Source: Bacillota bacterium (GTDB lineage: Bacteria; Bacillota; Clostridia; Tissierellales; Sedimentibacteraceae). Taken from it: a stretch of DNA of 11,002 nucleotides. Shown here piece after piece: positions 1 to 6,008 of this stretch. The stretch spans positions 1 through 11,002 of the forward strand of contig JAFACY010000151.1 in assembly GCA_023425285.1 (NCBI GenBank), given 5' to 3'. The translations under genes were made by a program, and so were the position numbers. The notes under the pieces are model-generated. The model searched no databases and had not been told where the DNA came from. It worked only from the letters and a program-made list of their open reading frames with translations. Each line of letters begins with the position of its first letter. The stretch's first letter is position 1.

Positions 1-19
1 AATAAAAACGAGGTTATAA

Positions 20-187
20 ATGAAAAAGAAATTTAACGAAATGATATTGACGGAAGCAAAGCAACCTATGGATCAAATAAGGGCAGAAACTGCTCAAAGC
101 ATGAAATTAAATGATTTTATGGAAATAGAGGGGAAGAAATACAAGAAGACGGATGATATTGATGATATATTAAATGAAATAAAATGA
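20..187 (+). CDS. Small charged hypothetical protein (55 aa)
   Basis: I do not recognise this 55-residue ORF. It begins MKKKFNEMILTEAKQ and ends DDIDDILNEIK. It is rich in Lys, Glu and Asp, has no Cys or Trp and no hydrophobic stretch long enough for a membrane segment or signal peptide, so a soluble cytoplasmic product is likely. The start is supported by a GAGG motif at 10-13, six bases before the ATG, and an in-frame TAA lies directly before it (17-19). Another frame (bases 1-36) is open from the left edge and could be the tail of an upstream gene, in which case the two would overlap and be translationally coupled. A strong hairpin follows 14 bases after the stop. The ORF could be a real small protein or a chance reading frame. 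I lean weakly towards real because of the ribosome binding site and coding-like composition. Confidence 0.5.
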   Translation: MKKKFNEMILTEAKQPMDQIRAETAQSMKLNDFMEIEGKKYKKTDDIDDILNEIK

Positions 188-201
188 AATTTTAACCGTG
201 C

Positions 202-234
202 TCAGACCACTTCATTGGTAATGAAGCGGTCTGA
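202..234. terminator. Hairpin between convergent genes, possible terminator
   Basis: Bases 202-216 pair with 220-234 around a GGT loop, with 14 of 15 positions matching and one A-C mismatch at 209/227. The hairpin sits between the end of the small + strand ORF and the end of the leftward adaptor gene, where a shared terminator is expected. Neither side carries a clean T-run. The - strand side (TTAAAATTT) is the better of the two, so termination efficiency is uncertain. Confidence 0.5.
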
Positions 235-253
235 AGCATTAAAGGTCTATAAA

Positions 254-1282
254 CTATGGCATAATATACACATCAACATTATAATTAGGTAATAAGAACG
301 AATCATTATTATCTATTGAAATTTTAACCGGAACTATGGTTTCACCGTTATTGCTGAATGCCATCTGTGAAATATATTTGACACTTCCCTCATATTCACG
401 CATTCTGTCGGCAACAGGAACAATTCTAACCCTTGCTCCCACATGTACATCCTTTATAAATTCTTCCACCACCTCAGCTTCAATTATCAGGCTGTCAAGA
501 TTGGATATACTGAAAGCTTTTTTAGAAGCATCCGTGATGTGTCCCGTCTCATATTGAATGTCATAAATTACAGCATTGTCGTAAGGAGAAACTATCTGAT
601 TTTCTTTGATGTACGCTTTATTCAGCTTGTTTTCCAGAATCTCAAGTCTGCTCTTTAACTGCATGATGTTTTCCATCTGAACAGCTTCCTTTATTCCTTC
701 AGATTCAGCTTTTTTGTTTATTGAATCTAAAATATTGCGCATTTCAAATTTAATATTATCAACCTTATTTTTGCTTTCATTTAAATTCATTTTGGATTGA
801 TTGCGTGTGTCCTCCGAAATTACTCCTTCGTTGTACAAACTCTCGTTATTGTTAAATTCATTCATTATTGTCAAATACATTTGCTCGGCAAATTCCAGAT
901 TATTTTTAAGCTTATCTATTTCAGTCTGCTGACTGCCTTCACTGCTCAGCTTAATTTGTTCATATTCCAATTCGGCTATATTAAGCTGACTTTTAATATC
1001 AGAAATCTGCGCTTCATATTGTGACATATCCAGTGTCAGAACAGGGTCGTTAAGCCTGATATGCTGACCGTTGTTCACCGGCACGTCCGTAACAACCGAT
1101 GTAAAATCAATTATAATATCCGTTGAATCCTCAGCTTTTATAATTCCGAAGCTTTCAATTATTTTCTTTTCCTGTGACAAATCAACTTCTTCTACGGGAG
1201 CAGCCGATTCCTTCGGAGTGCACCCGTACACGCTTAAGCTCAATAATATAATCAAGACTAAAATAAGTTTTTTTAATATCAT
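254..1282 (-). CDS. HlyD/MacA-like membrane fusion lipoprotein of an ABC transporter
   Basis: This 342-residue protein is the periplasmic-adaptor-type subunit that works with the ATPase and permease encoded just upstream. Residues 1-20 form a hydrophobic signal peptide ending in a lipobox-like VYG before Cys21, so it is probably a lipoprotein on the outer face of the membrane. The Tyr at -2 is unusual but tolerable. Residues about 55-86 form the first half of a barrel-sandwich (lipoyl-like) domain, about 87-228 a long Lys/Glu/Asn-rich coiled-coil hairpin, 229-262 the second half (IVSPYDNAVI, ETGHITD), and 263-342 a beta-barrel. This order is classic for HlyD-family adaptors such as MacA and YknX. 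The ATG directly abuts the ATPase stop codon (TAA-ATG), with only a weak GGGA upstream, which suggests coupled translation. The family and domain order are clear; the substrate is unknown. Without an outer membrane the coiled coil has no obvious TolC-like partner. Confidence 0.9.
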   Translation of the reverse strand: MILKKLILVLIILLSLSVYGCTPKESAAPVEEVDLSQEKKIIESFGIIKAEDSTDIIIDFTSVVTDVPVNNGQHIRLNDPVLTLDMSQYEAQISDIKSQLNIAELEYEQIKLSSEGSQQTEIDKLKNNLEFAEQMYLTIMNEFNNNESLYNEGVISEDTRNQSKMNLNESKNKVDNIKFEMRNILDSINKKAESEGIKEAVQMENIMQLKSRLEILENKLNKAYIKENQIVSPYDNAVIYDIQYETGHITDASKKAFSISNLDSLIIEAEVVEEFIKDVHVGARVRIVPVADRMREYEGSVKYISQMAFSNNGETIVPVKISIDNNDSFLLPNYNVDVYIMP

Positions 1283-1957
1283 TTATTCCCACACCCTTCC
1301 ATCTCTCACATTAATTATCCTGTTGCCGTATTTAGCCGACTCCTGAGAGTGGCTGACCTGCAAAATTGTTTTTCCTTTATCTTTATTTATACGCTGCAGA
1401 AGCTTCATAACCTCATCAGATGTCTTGCTGTCTAAATTTCCTGTAGGCTCATCTGCCAGAATTATATCCGGCTCATTAATCAGTGCCCTGGCTATTGCAA
1501 CCCTCTGCTGCTGTCCGCCCGACAGTTCTCTCGGTGTGTGATTTTTCCTCTCAGACAGCTCAACCACTTCGAGTATTTCATCTAACTTGCCGCGGTAATT
1601 CTTTATTTTTTTACCGTCCAGCAATATGGGAAGCATTATATTATCCTCCACTGTCAGATTTGGTACCAGATTATAAAATTGAAATACAAAGCCAACCTCT
1701 CTGCGCCTCATTATGCTTTGCTCCTCATCCGACAATACAGAAATGTCCTGTCCCTTTATGGATATTTTGCCCGATGTTGGTTTATCCAGACCTCCGATCA
1801 GGTACAGCAAGGTGCTTTTTCCCGAACCGGACGGTCCCATTATCGTAATAAAATCTCCTTTAATGACGGACAGATTTATTTCCTTCAATATTTCCACCGG
1901 TACCGTGCCTAACATATATGTTTTAAAAAGCTTTTCGACCTCTATTATATTTCCCAT
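1283..1957 (-). CDS. ABC transporter ATPase, LolD/MacB/YknY type
   Basis: This 224-residue nucleotide-binding subunit powers the FtsX-type permease encoded just before it. All motifs are intact: Walker A GPSGSGKS at 41-48, Q-loop Gln93 in FVFQFYNLVP, signature LSGGQ at 145-149, Walker B IILADE at 165-170, D-loop NLDS at 174-177 and H-loop His203. The FQFYNLVP stretch and the DEPTGNLDS run are typical of the MacB/LolD/FtsE group, which works with large extracytoplasmic-domain permeases. The reading frame is open upstream to 1999, but the start at 1957 is preferred because GGGAGG (1963-1968) lies five bases before it and the protein then begins MGNIIEVEKL, as in relatives. The permease stop is 10 bases upstream, and the adaptor ATG follows the stop with no gap, so the three genes form one operon. 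The substrate cannot be read from the sequence. Confidence 0.95.
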   Translation of the reverse strand: MGNIIEVEKLFKTYMLGTVPVEILKEINLSVIKGDFITIMGPSGSGKSTLLYLIGGLDKPTSGKISIKGQDISVLSDEEQSIMRRREVGFVFQFYNLVPNLTVEDNIMLPILLDGKKIKNYRGKLDEILEVVELSERKNHTPRELSGGQQQRVAIARALINEPDIILADEPTGNLDSKTSDEVMKLLQRINKDKGKTILQVSHSQESAKYGNRIINVRDGRVWE

Positions 1958-1962
1958 GGCGT

Positions 1963-1968
1963 CCTCCC
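1963..1968 (-). promoter_or_regulatory. Ribosome binding site fixing the ATPase start
   Basis: On the - strand GGGAGG lies five bases upstream of the ATG at 1957 and overlaps the permease stop codon TAG (1970-1968). No comparable motif precedes the upstream in-frame ATGs at 1975 or 1999, so the shorter ATPase is chosen. The overlap allows re-initiation from the permease. Confidence 0.8.
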
Positions 1969-4490
1969 TATTCATACTTAATCGCCTCAATAATATCAAA
2001 TTTAGATGTTTTTAACGCCGGACCTATGGAAGCAATCACAGAAATTATTATCCCGCCGATTAAGGATATAACGAACAAATCAAATTTATAATGTATGGCT
2101 AACGGAACCTTTATCGCCATCATAATTTTAGGTACAGACCAAAGCATCATAAATGCTCCTATAATTCCTACCATCGCACCTATGCAGCCTCCCGTCAATG
2201 CCTCAATGAATATCATTTTCAAGGTTTGCTTTTTACTGAGCCCCACGGAACGCTGTATGGCTATTGTGCGCTTTCGTTCAATGAAGCTGATCATGTAGTT
2301 GTTGAAAACTCCGAAAATACCTATCATCATTGCCAGAACCGAAAATGCTTTCAGGATGATCATAAACTGATTGTTTGCTTCATAATTCATTCTCTCCATG
2401 TTTCTTATGGTATCTCCCCATACGCCGCGTCTCATAAATTTTTCTTTAATGGATGTGAGAACAAGCTCAGGGTCCTTGGATGTTTTTACAAAAAACCTGT
2501 TATAATAAGGCTGATTCATATCAGACTTGAAGTATTTCTGAGAAATTAACGCGTTGCTTCCGTTTTGCATTATGGAGTCAAAAAATCCGATTATCTCGTA
2601 TGTTTTTTTACCTGCATTCATTTCAAGTACAAGCTCATCTCCAATTTCAACATTCAGACTTTCTTTTGCCATCATGGCAATTACAATATATCTTCCTTCA
2701 TCAAGCTTTTTAAATACTTCATCATAATCATCCCTGCCTTGCAGACGAAATGCCACATAATCTCTGTACCTACTCATATCGATGCCCTGCAAATACCATA
2801 TGCGGTAATCGGTATCCGCAACCTTAATACCCTGCCAGCTTTCATAGGCTCCGTATGTGCCTTCCACACCGTCAATGCTACGGAGCACCTGTTTCGCATT
2901 CCTGTCACCGTTTAAGCTGACCATTATATCAAATTTCCAGTCCTTATATCCGTTCAGCACCTCGATACCAACGCTGTAGCTGATTGTATTAATCATGAGA
3001 ATCACTGATATCCCGATTGCCAAAAGAGATATGTTGTTAAGTATATTTTTGTTATCCTTCAGATTTTTAACTGCAATACAGCCAATGTTTCCAAATATGA
3101 AGCCATATACATTCTCAAATATTTTCAAAATATGTGTTGTGATGAAGGGGACGCATATAATTACCGCCGCAAATGTAACAATCAGTGATAAAGCATACAT
3201 GAGAGCTGACACGGATTTTGGTGTGACAAACGGCAAGGCAAAGGATAAAATCAGCATTAATGACACTATAACGGCCTTTTTCCCTTTTTTAACGGTTTTT
3301 ATTTCGGTCTGGTTCAGCACTAAATCCTTTATGGGAATTTTGGATGCTTTGCTTATGGGAATCCATGAGCTGACTATTGCAACCAATATTGCTAATATAA
3401 ATGTGCTTATTATCTGTATCAGTCCAAATTTAATCGATACCTCCAATTGTCCGTTGTATGGATCCGAAGCCATTATCATAGTTATGAGATACAAAACACC
3501 AATACCTCCCATAACCCCCAGTATCCCTCCGATTGTTCCGTAAGCGACACTTTCTCCTACAAGCACAATGTCCGTCATCCGCTTCGTGGCACCTATGCTC
3601 CTGAATGTACCTATAACGGGAAGCCTCTCCGTCGTTATGACCTTGAAGGTTGAATAAATAATAAATATGCTTATGAAAAGAACCATCATCGTCATCATGT
3701 ATAAGGGCACAACGATGAACTGCATGTATTCCTGAATTTCTTCAACCGTAAACGGCTCCTTGACAACATATCTTGAATAAAGATCGCTCAGTTCACTCTT
3801 AACGGTGAGGATATCTGCTCCTTCTTCAAGCACCACATATCCATTGTGAACCTTTCCTCTCATGTTAAACATTGAGGCAAGTGTATCCATAGGCATTACA
3901 GCCATCATGCTGTCAGACTGAGGAGAGTGCTGAAATATACCTGTCGGTCTTGAAATACCCAATACGGTCAGTATTTTTTTAATACCGCCTACTTCTATTT
4001 CAATTCTTTCTCCAACCTCATAGCCATGCTTATCAGCAAATATTTTGCTTAAAATAATGCAATTGTCCGTAAAATCTCTGCCAACTGCCTTTTGGCTGTA
4101 ATTTACAGGATTCAGTCTTTCTAATTCTTCTAAATCAAATCCCTTTATATAGAGCTTTTCTGTCTTTGCACCCGACAGTCTGCTTTCTTCTTCGGACAAT
4201 TTATAGACTCCGCCCACGGATAAATCTCCCACTGTATAGGCAACTCCGTCTATTTTGTCAGTCTTGATTTTAAATGTATCTGACGGAGAATTCCTGTCGG
4301 GGAAAATAAGAAGATCCGCCATACCCGTCTGCATCTTAATCAGGTCTTCGTACATGCTGCTCATTGTTCCTGCTAACCCGCTTGATGCAAAAAATAAGGC
4401 TGCCGATATCATGACAGAAAATATAATAATAAATGATCTGAACTTTTTCTCAATAATGCTCTTAGACAAAAATTTAACAATTATATTCAT
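1968..4490 (-). CDS. FtsX/MacB-family ABC transporter permease, duplicated (840 aa)
   Basis: This integral membrane permease partners with the ATPase downstream. I read ten membrane segments: about 18-40, 259-283, 312-340, 357-380, 407-424, 429-455, 487-508, 709-735, 763-786 and 805-825. Two large outside domains lie at about 41-258 and 509-708. Each half carries the FtsX core, with an ERxxxIxxxRSxG motif after the outside domain: ERLPVIGTFRSIGAT near 288 and ERKRTIAIQRSVGLS near 738. Each half ends in an amphipathic tail (SKIPIKDLVL; SKFDIIEAIKYE). It is therefore a fused tandem of two 4-TM FtsX units plus linking segments, about twice the length of MacB-core proteins such as YknZ (around 400 aa). 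Such permeases use ATP to move the outside domains mechanically, often on lipoproteins, peptides or toxins. The start has GGTGG about seven bases upstream. The family call is firm; the substrate and any toxin-resistance role are inference. Confidence 0.93.
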   Translation of the reverse strand: MNIIVKFLSKSIIEKKFRSFIIIFSVMISAALFFASSGLAGTMSSMYEDLIKMQTGMADLLIFPDRNSPSDTFKIKTDKIDGVAYTVGDLSVGGVYKLSEEESRLSGAKTEKLYIKGFDLEELERLNPVNYSQKAVGRDFTDNCIILSKIFADKHGYEVGERIEIEVGGIKKILTVLGISRPTGIFQHSPQSDSMMAVMPMDTLASMFNMRGKVHNGYVVLEEGADILTVKSELSDLYSRYVVKEPFTVEEIQEYMQFIVVPLYMMTMMVLFISIFIIYSTFKVITTERLPVIGTFRSIGATKRMTDIVLVGESVAYGTIGGILGVMGGIGVLYLITMIMASDPYNGQLEVSIKFGLIQIISTFILAILVAIVSSWIPISKASKIPIKDLVLNQTEIKTVKKGKKAVIVSLMLILSFALPFVTPKSVSALMYALSLIVTFAAVIICVPFITTHILKIFENVYGFIFGNIGCIAVKNLKDNKNILNNISLLAIGISVILMINTISYSVGIEVLNGYKDWKFDIMVSLNGDRNAKQVLRSIDGVEGTYGAYESWQGIKVADTDYRIWYLQGIDMSRYRDYVAFRLQGRDDYDEVFKKLDEGRYIVIAMMAKESLNVEIGDELVLEMNAGKKTYEIIGFFDSIMQNGSNALISQKYFKSDMNQPYYNRFFVKTSKDPELVLTSIKEKFMRRGVWGDTIRNMERMNYEANNQFMIILKAFSVLAMMIGIFGVFNNYMISFIERKRTIAIQRSVGLSKKQTLKMIFIEALTGGCIGAMVGIIGAFMMLWSVPKIMMAIKVPLAIHYKFDLFVISLIGGIIISVIASIGPALKTSKFDIIEAIKYE

Positions 4491-4535
4491 GGATTGCCAC
4501 CAAAAGATAGATTTACTTCAACAAATTTCCAGCGG

Positions 4536-4564
4536 ATTATACCATATATATTATGTATACACAA
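4536..4564 (-). promoter_or_regulatory. Predicted sigma-A promoter of the ABC operon
   Basis: On the - strand there is a perfect TATAAT (4541-4536) preceded by an extended -10 TGG (4544-4542). A TTGTGT -35-like hexamer (4564-4559) lies 17 bases further up and matches the consensus at only three positions. The extended -10 may compensate for the weak -35. The predicted leader to the permease ATG is about 40 bases. Confidence 0.6.
4538..4559. promoter_or_regulatory. Imperfect palindrome, possible operator over the ABC promoter
   Basis: TATACCATA (4538-4546) is mirrored by TATGTATA (4552-4559), apart from one missing G. The element covers the -10 box and spacer of the leftward promoter, where a repressor would block polymerase. 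The sequence is very AT-rich, so chance symmetry is possible. Confidence 0.3.
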
Positions 4565-4565
4565 T

Positions 4566-4599
4566 AGCATTATGAATCTTTTAATGTATTTTTAATGCT
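4566..4599. repeat. Inverted repeat in the divergent promoter region
   Basis: AGCATTA (4566-4572) and TAATGCT (4593-4599) are exact reverse complements separated by 20 bases. The pair lies between the two divergent promoters and could be a second regulator site or chance in AT-rich DNA. Confidence 0.25.
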
Positions 4600-4611
4600 C
4601 TTTTAAGATAG

Positions 4612-4641
4612 TTAACCAAGACTTATATATCTTCATATAAT
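4612..4641 (+). promoter_or_regulatory. Predicted promoter of the LD-carboxypeptidase gene
   Basis: A perfect TATAAT (4636-4641) has a TTAACC -35-like hexamer (4612-4617, four of six consensus bases) 18 bases upstream. The predicted leader to the ATG at 4677 is short, about 30 bases, and includes the strong AAGGAGG ribosome binding site at 4664-4670. Confidence 0.6.
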
Positions 4642-4676
4642 GGTTAGATAAACAACTAAATACAAGGAGGATGTAA

Positions 4677-5600
4677 ATGGCTATCAGACCACCAATTCTT
4701 CGGGCAGGTGATACCGTAGGAATAGTTACCCTCGGCAGTCCACGGGATGCCGAAACAATTGATTCAAGAATACAAACCCTTAATGAAATGGGGTTTAATG
4801 TTTTAGTGGGCAATACTGTATATTCGGATGCCGGCATTGTTGCTGCATCACCGGCAGAGCGGGCATTGGATTTAATGAGTATGTTTATGAACCCGGATGT
4901 CAGGGCTATCATACCTACGAGAGGCGGTACGGGTGTATCAGATATTATTCCTTACCTTGATTATGATTTAATAAGACGCAACCCAAAGATTATCACCGGA
5001 TACAGTGACATAACAATATTGCTGAATACTTTGTACCAATTTTCAGATTTAATTACATTTCACAGCCTGTTGCTCATAGATTTCAGACCTTCCACTCCGG
5101 CATACAACTTCAACCAATTTTTTACGGCAACCTCAACGCTTACTTCTCCGAGACGCCTTGAAAATCCTGCCGGAATGCCCATAATAAGCAGATCGCCGGG
5201 AAATGTAACAGGTCCCATAGTCGGCGGCAACCTGACATCGTTTGTGGACTCGCTGGGAACTCCCTTTGAGATTGATACGACAGGCAAAATTGTATTGGTT
5301 GAAGAAACCCACGAGGCGGCAAGCCGCATTTACAGAATGCTGACCCACATGATACACGCAGGCAAATTCAGGGATTGTGCCGGAATCATAATGGGAGAAT
5401 GCTCCGGCTGCTATGCAAATTACAACAGAGACTATAATAATATAATAAACGATGTGATGATACCCTTAGGGAAGCCCCTCATGACAAATCTGGCATCAGG
5501 CCACGGATTTTACAAAATGGCAATCCCCATAGGTGCAATTGCAAATCTGAATACCTTCTCCGACTCACTTACAGTGATGGAACCTACAGTATCCTTGTAA
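4677..5600 (+). CDS. LD-carboxypeptidase, peptidase family S66 (LdcA-like)
   Basis: This 307-residue cytoplasmic serine peptidase probably removes the terminal D-Ala from murein tetrapeptides (L,D bond) during peptidoglycan recycling. The family catalytic triad can be placed: nucleophile Ser110 in GYSDIT, Glu209 in LVEETHE and His276 in SGHGFYKMAIPIG. The N-terminal lobe starts PPILRAGDTVGIVTLGSP, and the strand-turn TRGGTG at 81-86 is the usual S66 glycine motif. Length fits LdcA. The related MccF immunity peptidases are longer and use a Trp to recognise the aminoacyl-nucleotide toxin; this protein has no Trp at all, so MccF function is less likely. There is no signal peptide. AAGGAGG (4664-4670) fixes the start. 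An ATG-TAA minimal frame sits between that site and the true ATG. The gene is divergent from the ABC operon and followed 72 bases later by the arsR-type gene. Confidence 0.92.
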   Translation: MAIRPPILRAGDTVGIVTLGSPRDAETIDSRIQTLNEMGFNVLVGNTVYSDAGIVAASPAERALDLMSMFMNPDVRAIIPTRGGTGVSDIIPYLDYDLIRRNPKIITGYSDITILLNTLYQFSDLITFHSLLLIDFRPSTPAYNFNQFFTATSTLTSPRRLENPAGMPIISRSPGNVTGPIVGGNLTSFVDSLGTPFEIDTTGKIVLVEETHEAASRIYRMLTHMIHAGKFRDCAGIIMGECSGCYANYNRDYNNIINDVMIPLGKPLMTNLASGHGFYKMAIPIGAIANLNTFSDSLTVMEPTVSL

Positions 5601-5617
5601 ATTACGGTCTTTTTATA

Positions 5618-5646
5618 TTGCTAATTTATGTAATCTTATGTATAAT
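5618..5646 (+). promoter_or_regulatory. Predicted promoter of the ArsR-type regulator gene
   Basis: TTGCTA (5618-5623, four of six -35 consensus bases) and a perfect TATAAT (5641-5646) are spaced by 17 bases. This suggests the regulator has its own transcript rather than depending on read-through from the carboxypeptidase gene. Confidence 0.65.
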
Positions 5647-5654
5647 GTCTATAC
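5640..5654. promoter_or_regulatory. Short inverted repeat, possible autoregulatory operator
   Basis: GTATA (5640-5644) and TATAC (5650-5654) flank ATGTC. The repeat overlaps the -10 box and likely transcription start of the arsR-type gene, a normal place for self-repression in this family. The arms are only five bases each, shorter than usual ArsR operators. Confidence 0.3.
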
Positions 5655-5662
5655 CTGACAAT

Positions 5663-5667
5663 GGAGG
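5663..5667 (+). promoter_or_regulatory. Ribosome binding site fixing the ArsR-type start
   Basis: GGAGG lies five bases before the ATG at 5673. It would fall inside the coding region if the in-frame ATG at 5661 were used, so 5673 is the better start. Confidence 0.75.
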
Positions 5668-5672
5668 TTTAT

Positions 5673-5984
5673 ATGAATAATTTTAAAGATAATGAAAAAA
5701 TTATGATTGAATATGCTGAAATACTGAAAGCATTAGCTCATCCTGTAAGATTATGTATAGTGCATGGCTTGATAAATTGTAACGGCAGTAACGTGTCCAA
5801 TATTCAAAACTGTTTAAATATGCCCCAATCAACTATTTCCCAGCACCTGTCAAAGCTCAGAAGCTACGGCATCATAACAGGTGAAAGAAACGGATTGGAA
5901 ATCATATATAAAGTGAGCAACGAAAAGGTGAAAAAATTAATTGAATCTCTTTTCAATGACAATGAAAATGACGCAGGCTTTTAA
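5673..5984 (+). CDS. ArsR/SmtB-family winged-helix transcriptional regulator
   Basis: This 103-residue dimeric DNA-binding protein is most likely a repressor. Residues 13-35 (EYAEILKALAHPVRLCIVHGL) are the typical ArsR opening helix pair. A helix-turn-helix follows at about 39-62, with recognition helix QSTISQHLSKLR, and then a wing at 66-81 (GIITGERNGLEIIYKV). The classic metal-binding CxC of the ELCVCDL type in helix 3 is absent; the matching stretch reads SNVSNIQNCL. Cysteines are at 28, 36 and 47, so a redox, sulfide or unusual metal input is possible but not shown. No metal transporter or oxidoreductase is adjacent. The gene has its own promoter with a small inverted repeat, consistent with autoregulation. 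It lies between the carboxypeptidase gene and a convergent SLH gene, and its stop codon is inside the loop of the terminator hairpin. The targets are unknown. Confidence 0.9.
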   Translation: MNNFKDNEKIMIEYAEILKALAHPVRLCIVHGLINCNGSNVSNIQNCLNMPQSTISQHLSKLRSYGIITGERNGLEIIYKVSNEKVKKLIESLFNDNENDAGF

Positions 5985-5998
5985 CTTGCGTCATTTTT
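5965..5998. terminator. Bidirectional intrinsic terminator
   Basis: AATGACGCAGG (5967-5977) pairs with CTTGCGTCATT (5985-5995) as an 11-bp stem with at most two weak pairs around a seven-base loop. It is followed by TTTTT on the + strand and can extend through A-T pairs. On the - strand the stem is followed by TTTTCATT. The loop contains the regulator's TAA. The hairpin serves the + strand regulator and, 11 bases beyond its stop, the leftward SLH gene. Confidence 0.85.
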
Positions 5999-6008
5999 AT
6001 TATGCTTG

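Noticed and set aside
1..36. Open frame from the left edge ending TAA at 34-36, possible tail of an upstream gene
   Set aside because: Only eleven codons are visible, which is too little to support a gene call. It is mentioned in the entry for the small ORF.
1483..1848. 121-codon + strand frame opposite the ATPase gene
   Set aside because: It is antisense to intact Walker and signature motifs. Its composition is Cys- and Pro-rich, as expected for a shadow frame.
2995..3543. 182-codon + strand frame opposite the permease gene
   Set aside because: It lies wholly antisense to a well-supported FtsX permease, has no ribosome binding site, and its protein reads as mirror-image hydrophobic sequence with no recognisable domain.
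4592..4912. 106-codon - strand frame overlapping the divergent region and the carboxypeptidase start
   Set aside because: It overlaps the N-terminal part of the S66 peptidase on the opposite strand and covers two predicted promoters. No start signal was seen.
4677..5600. MccF-type microcin C immunity peptidase as the identity of the S66 protein
   Set aside because: The protein has LdcA length and no tryptophan, while characterised MccF proteins are longer and use a Trp for substrate recognition. Divergent placement beside an exporter alone is not enough.
5584..5616. Possible terminator after the carboxypeptidase gene (short stem near TACAG...TTGTA, then CTTTTTA)
   Set aside because: The stem is only about five bases with a wobble pair, and the T-run is separated from it by about ten bases, so it is not a convincing intrinsic terminator.
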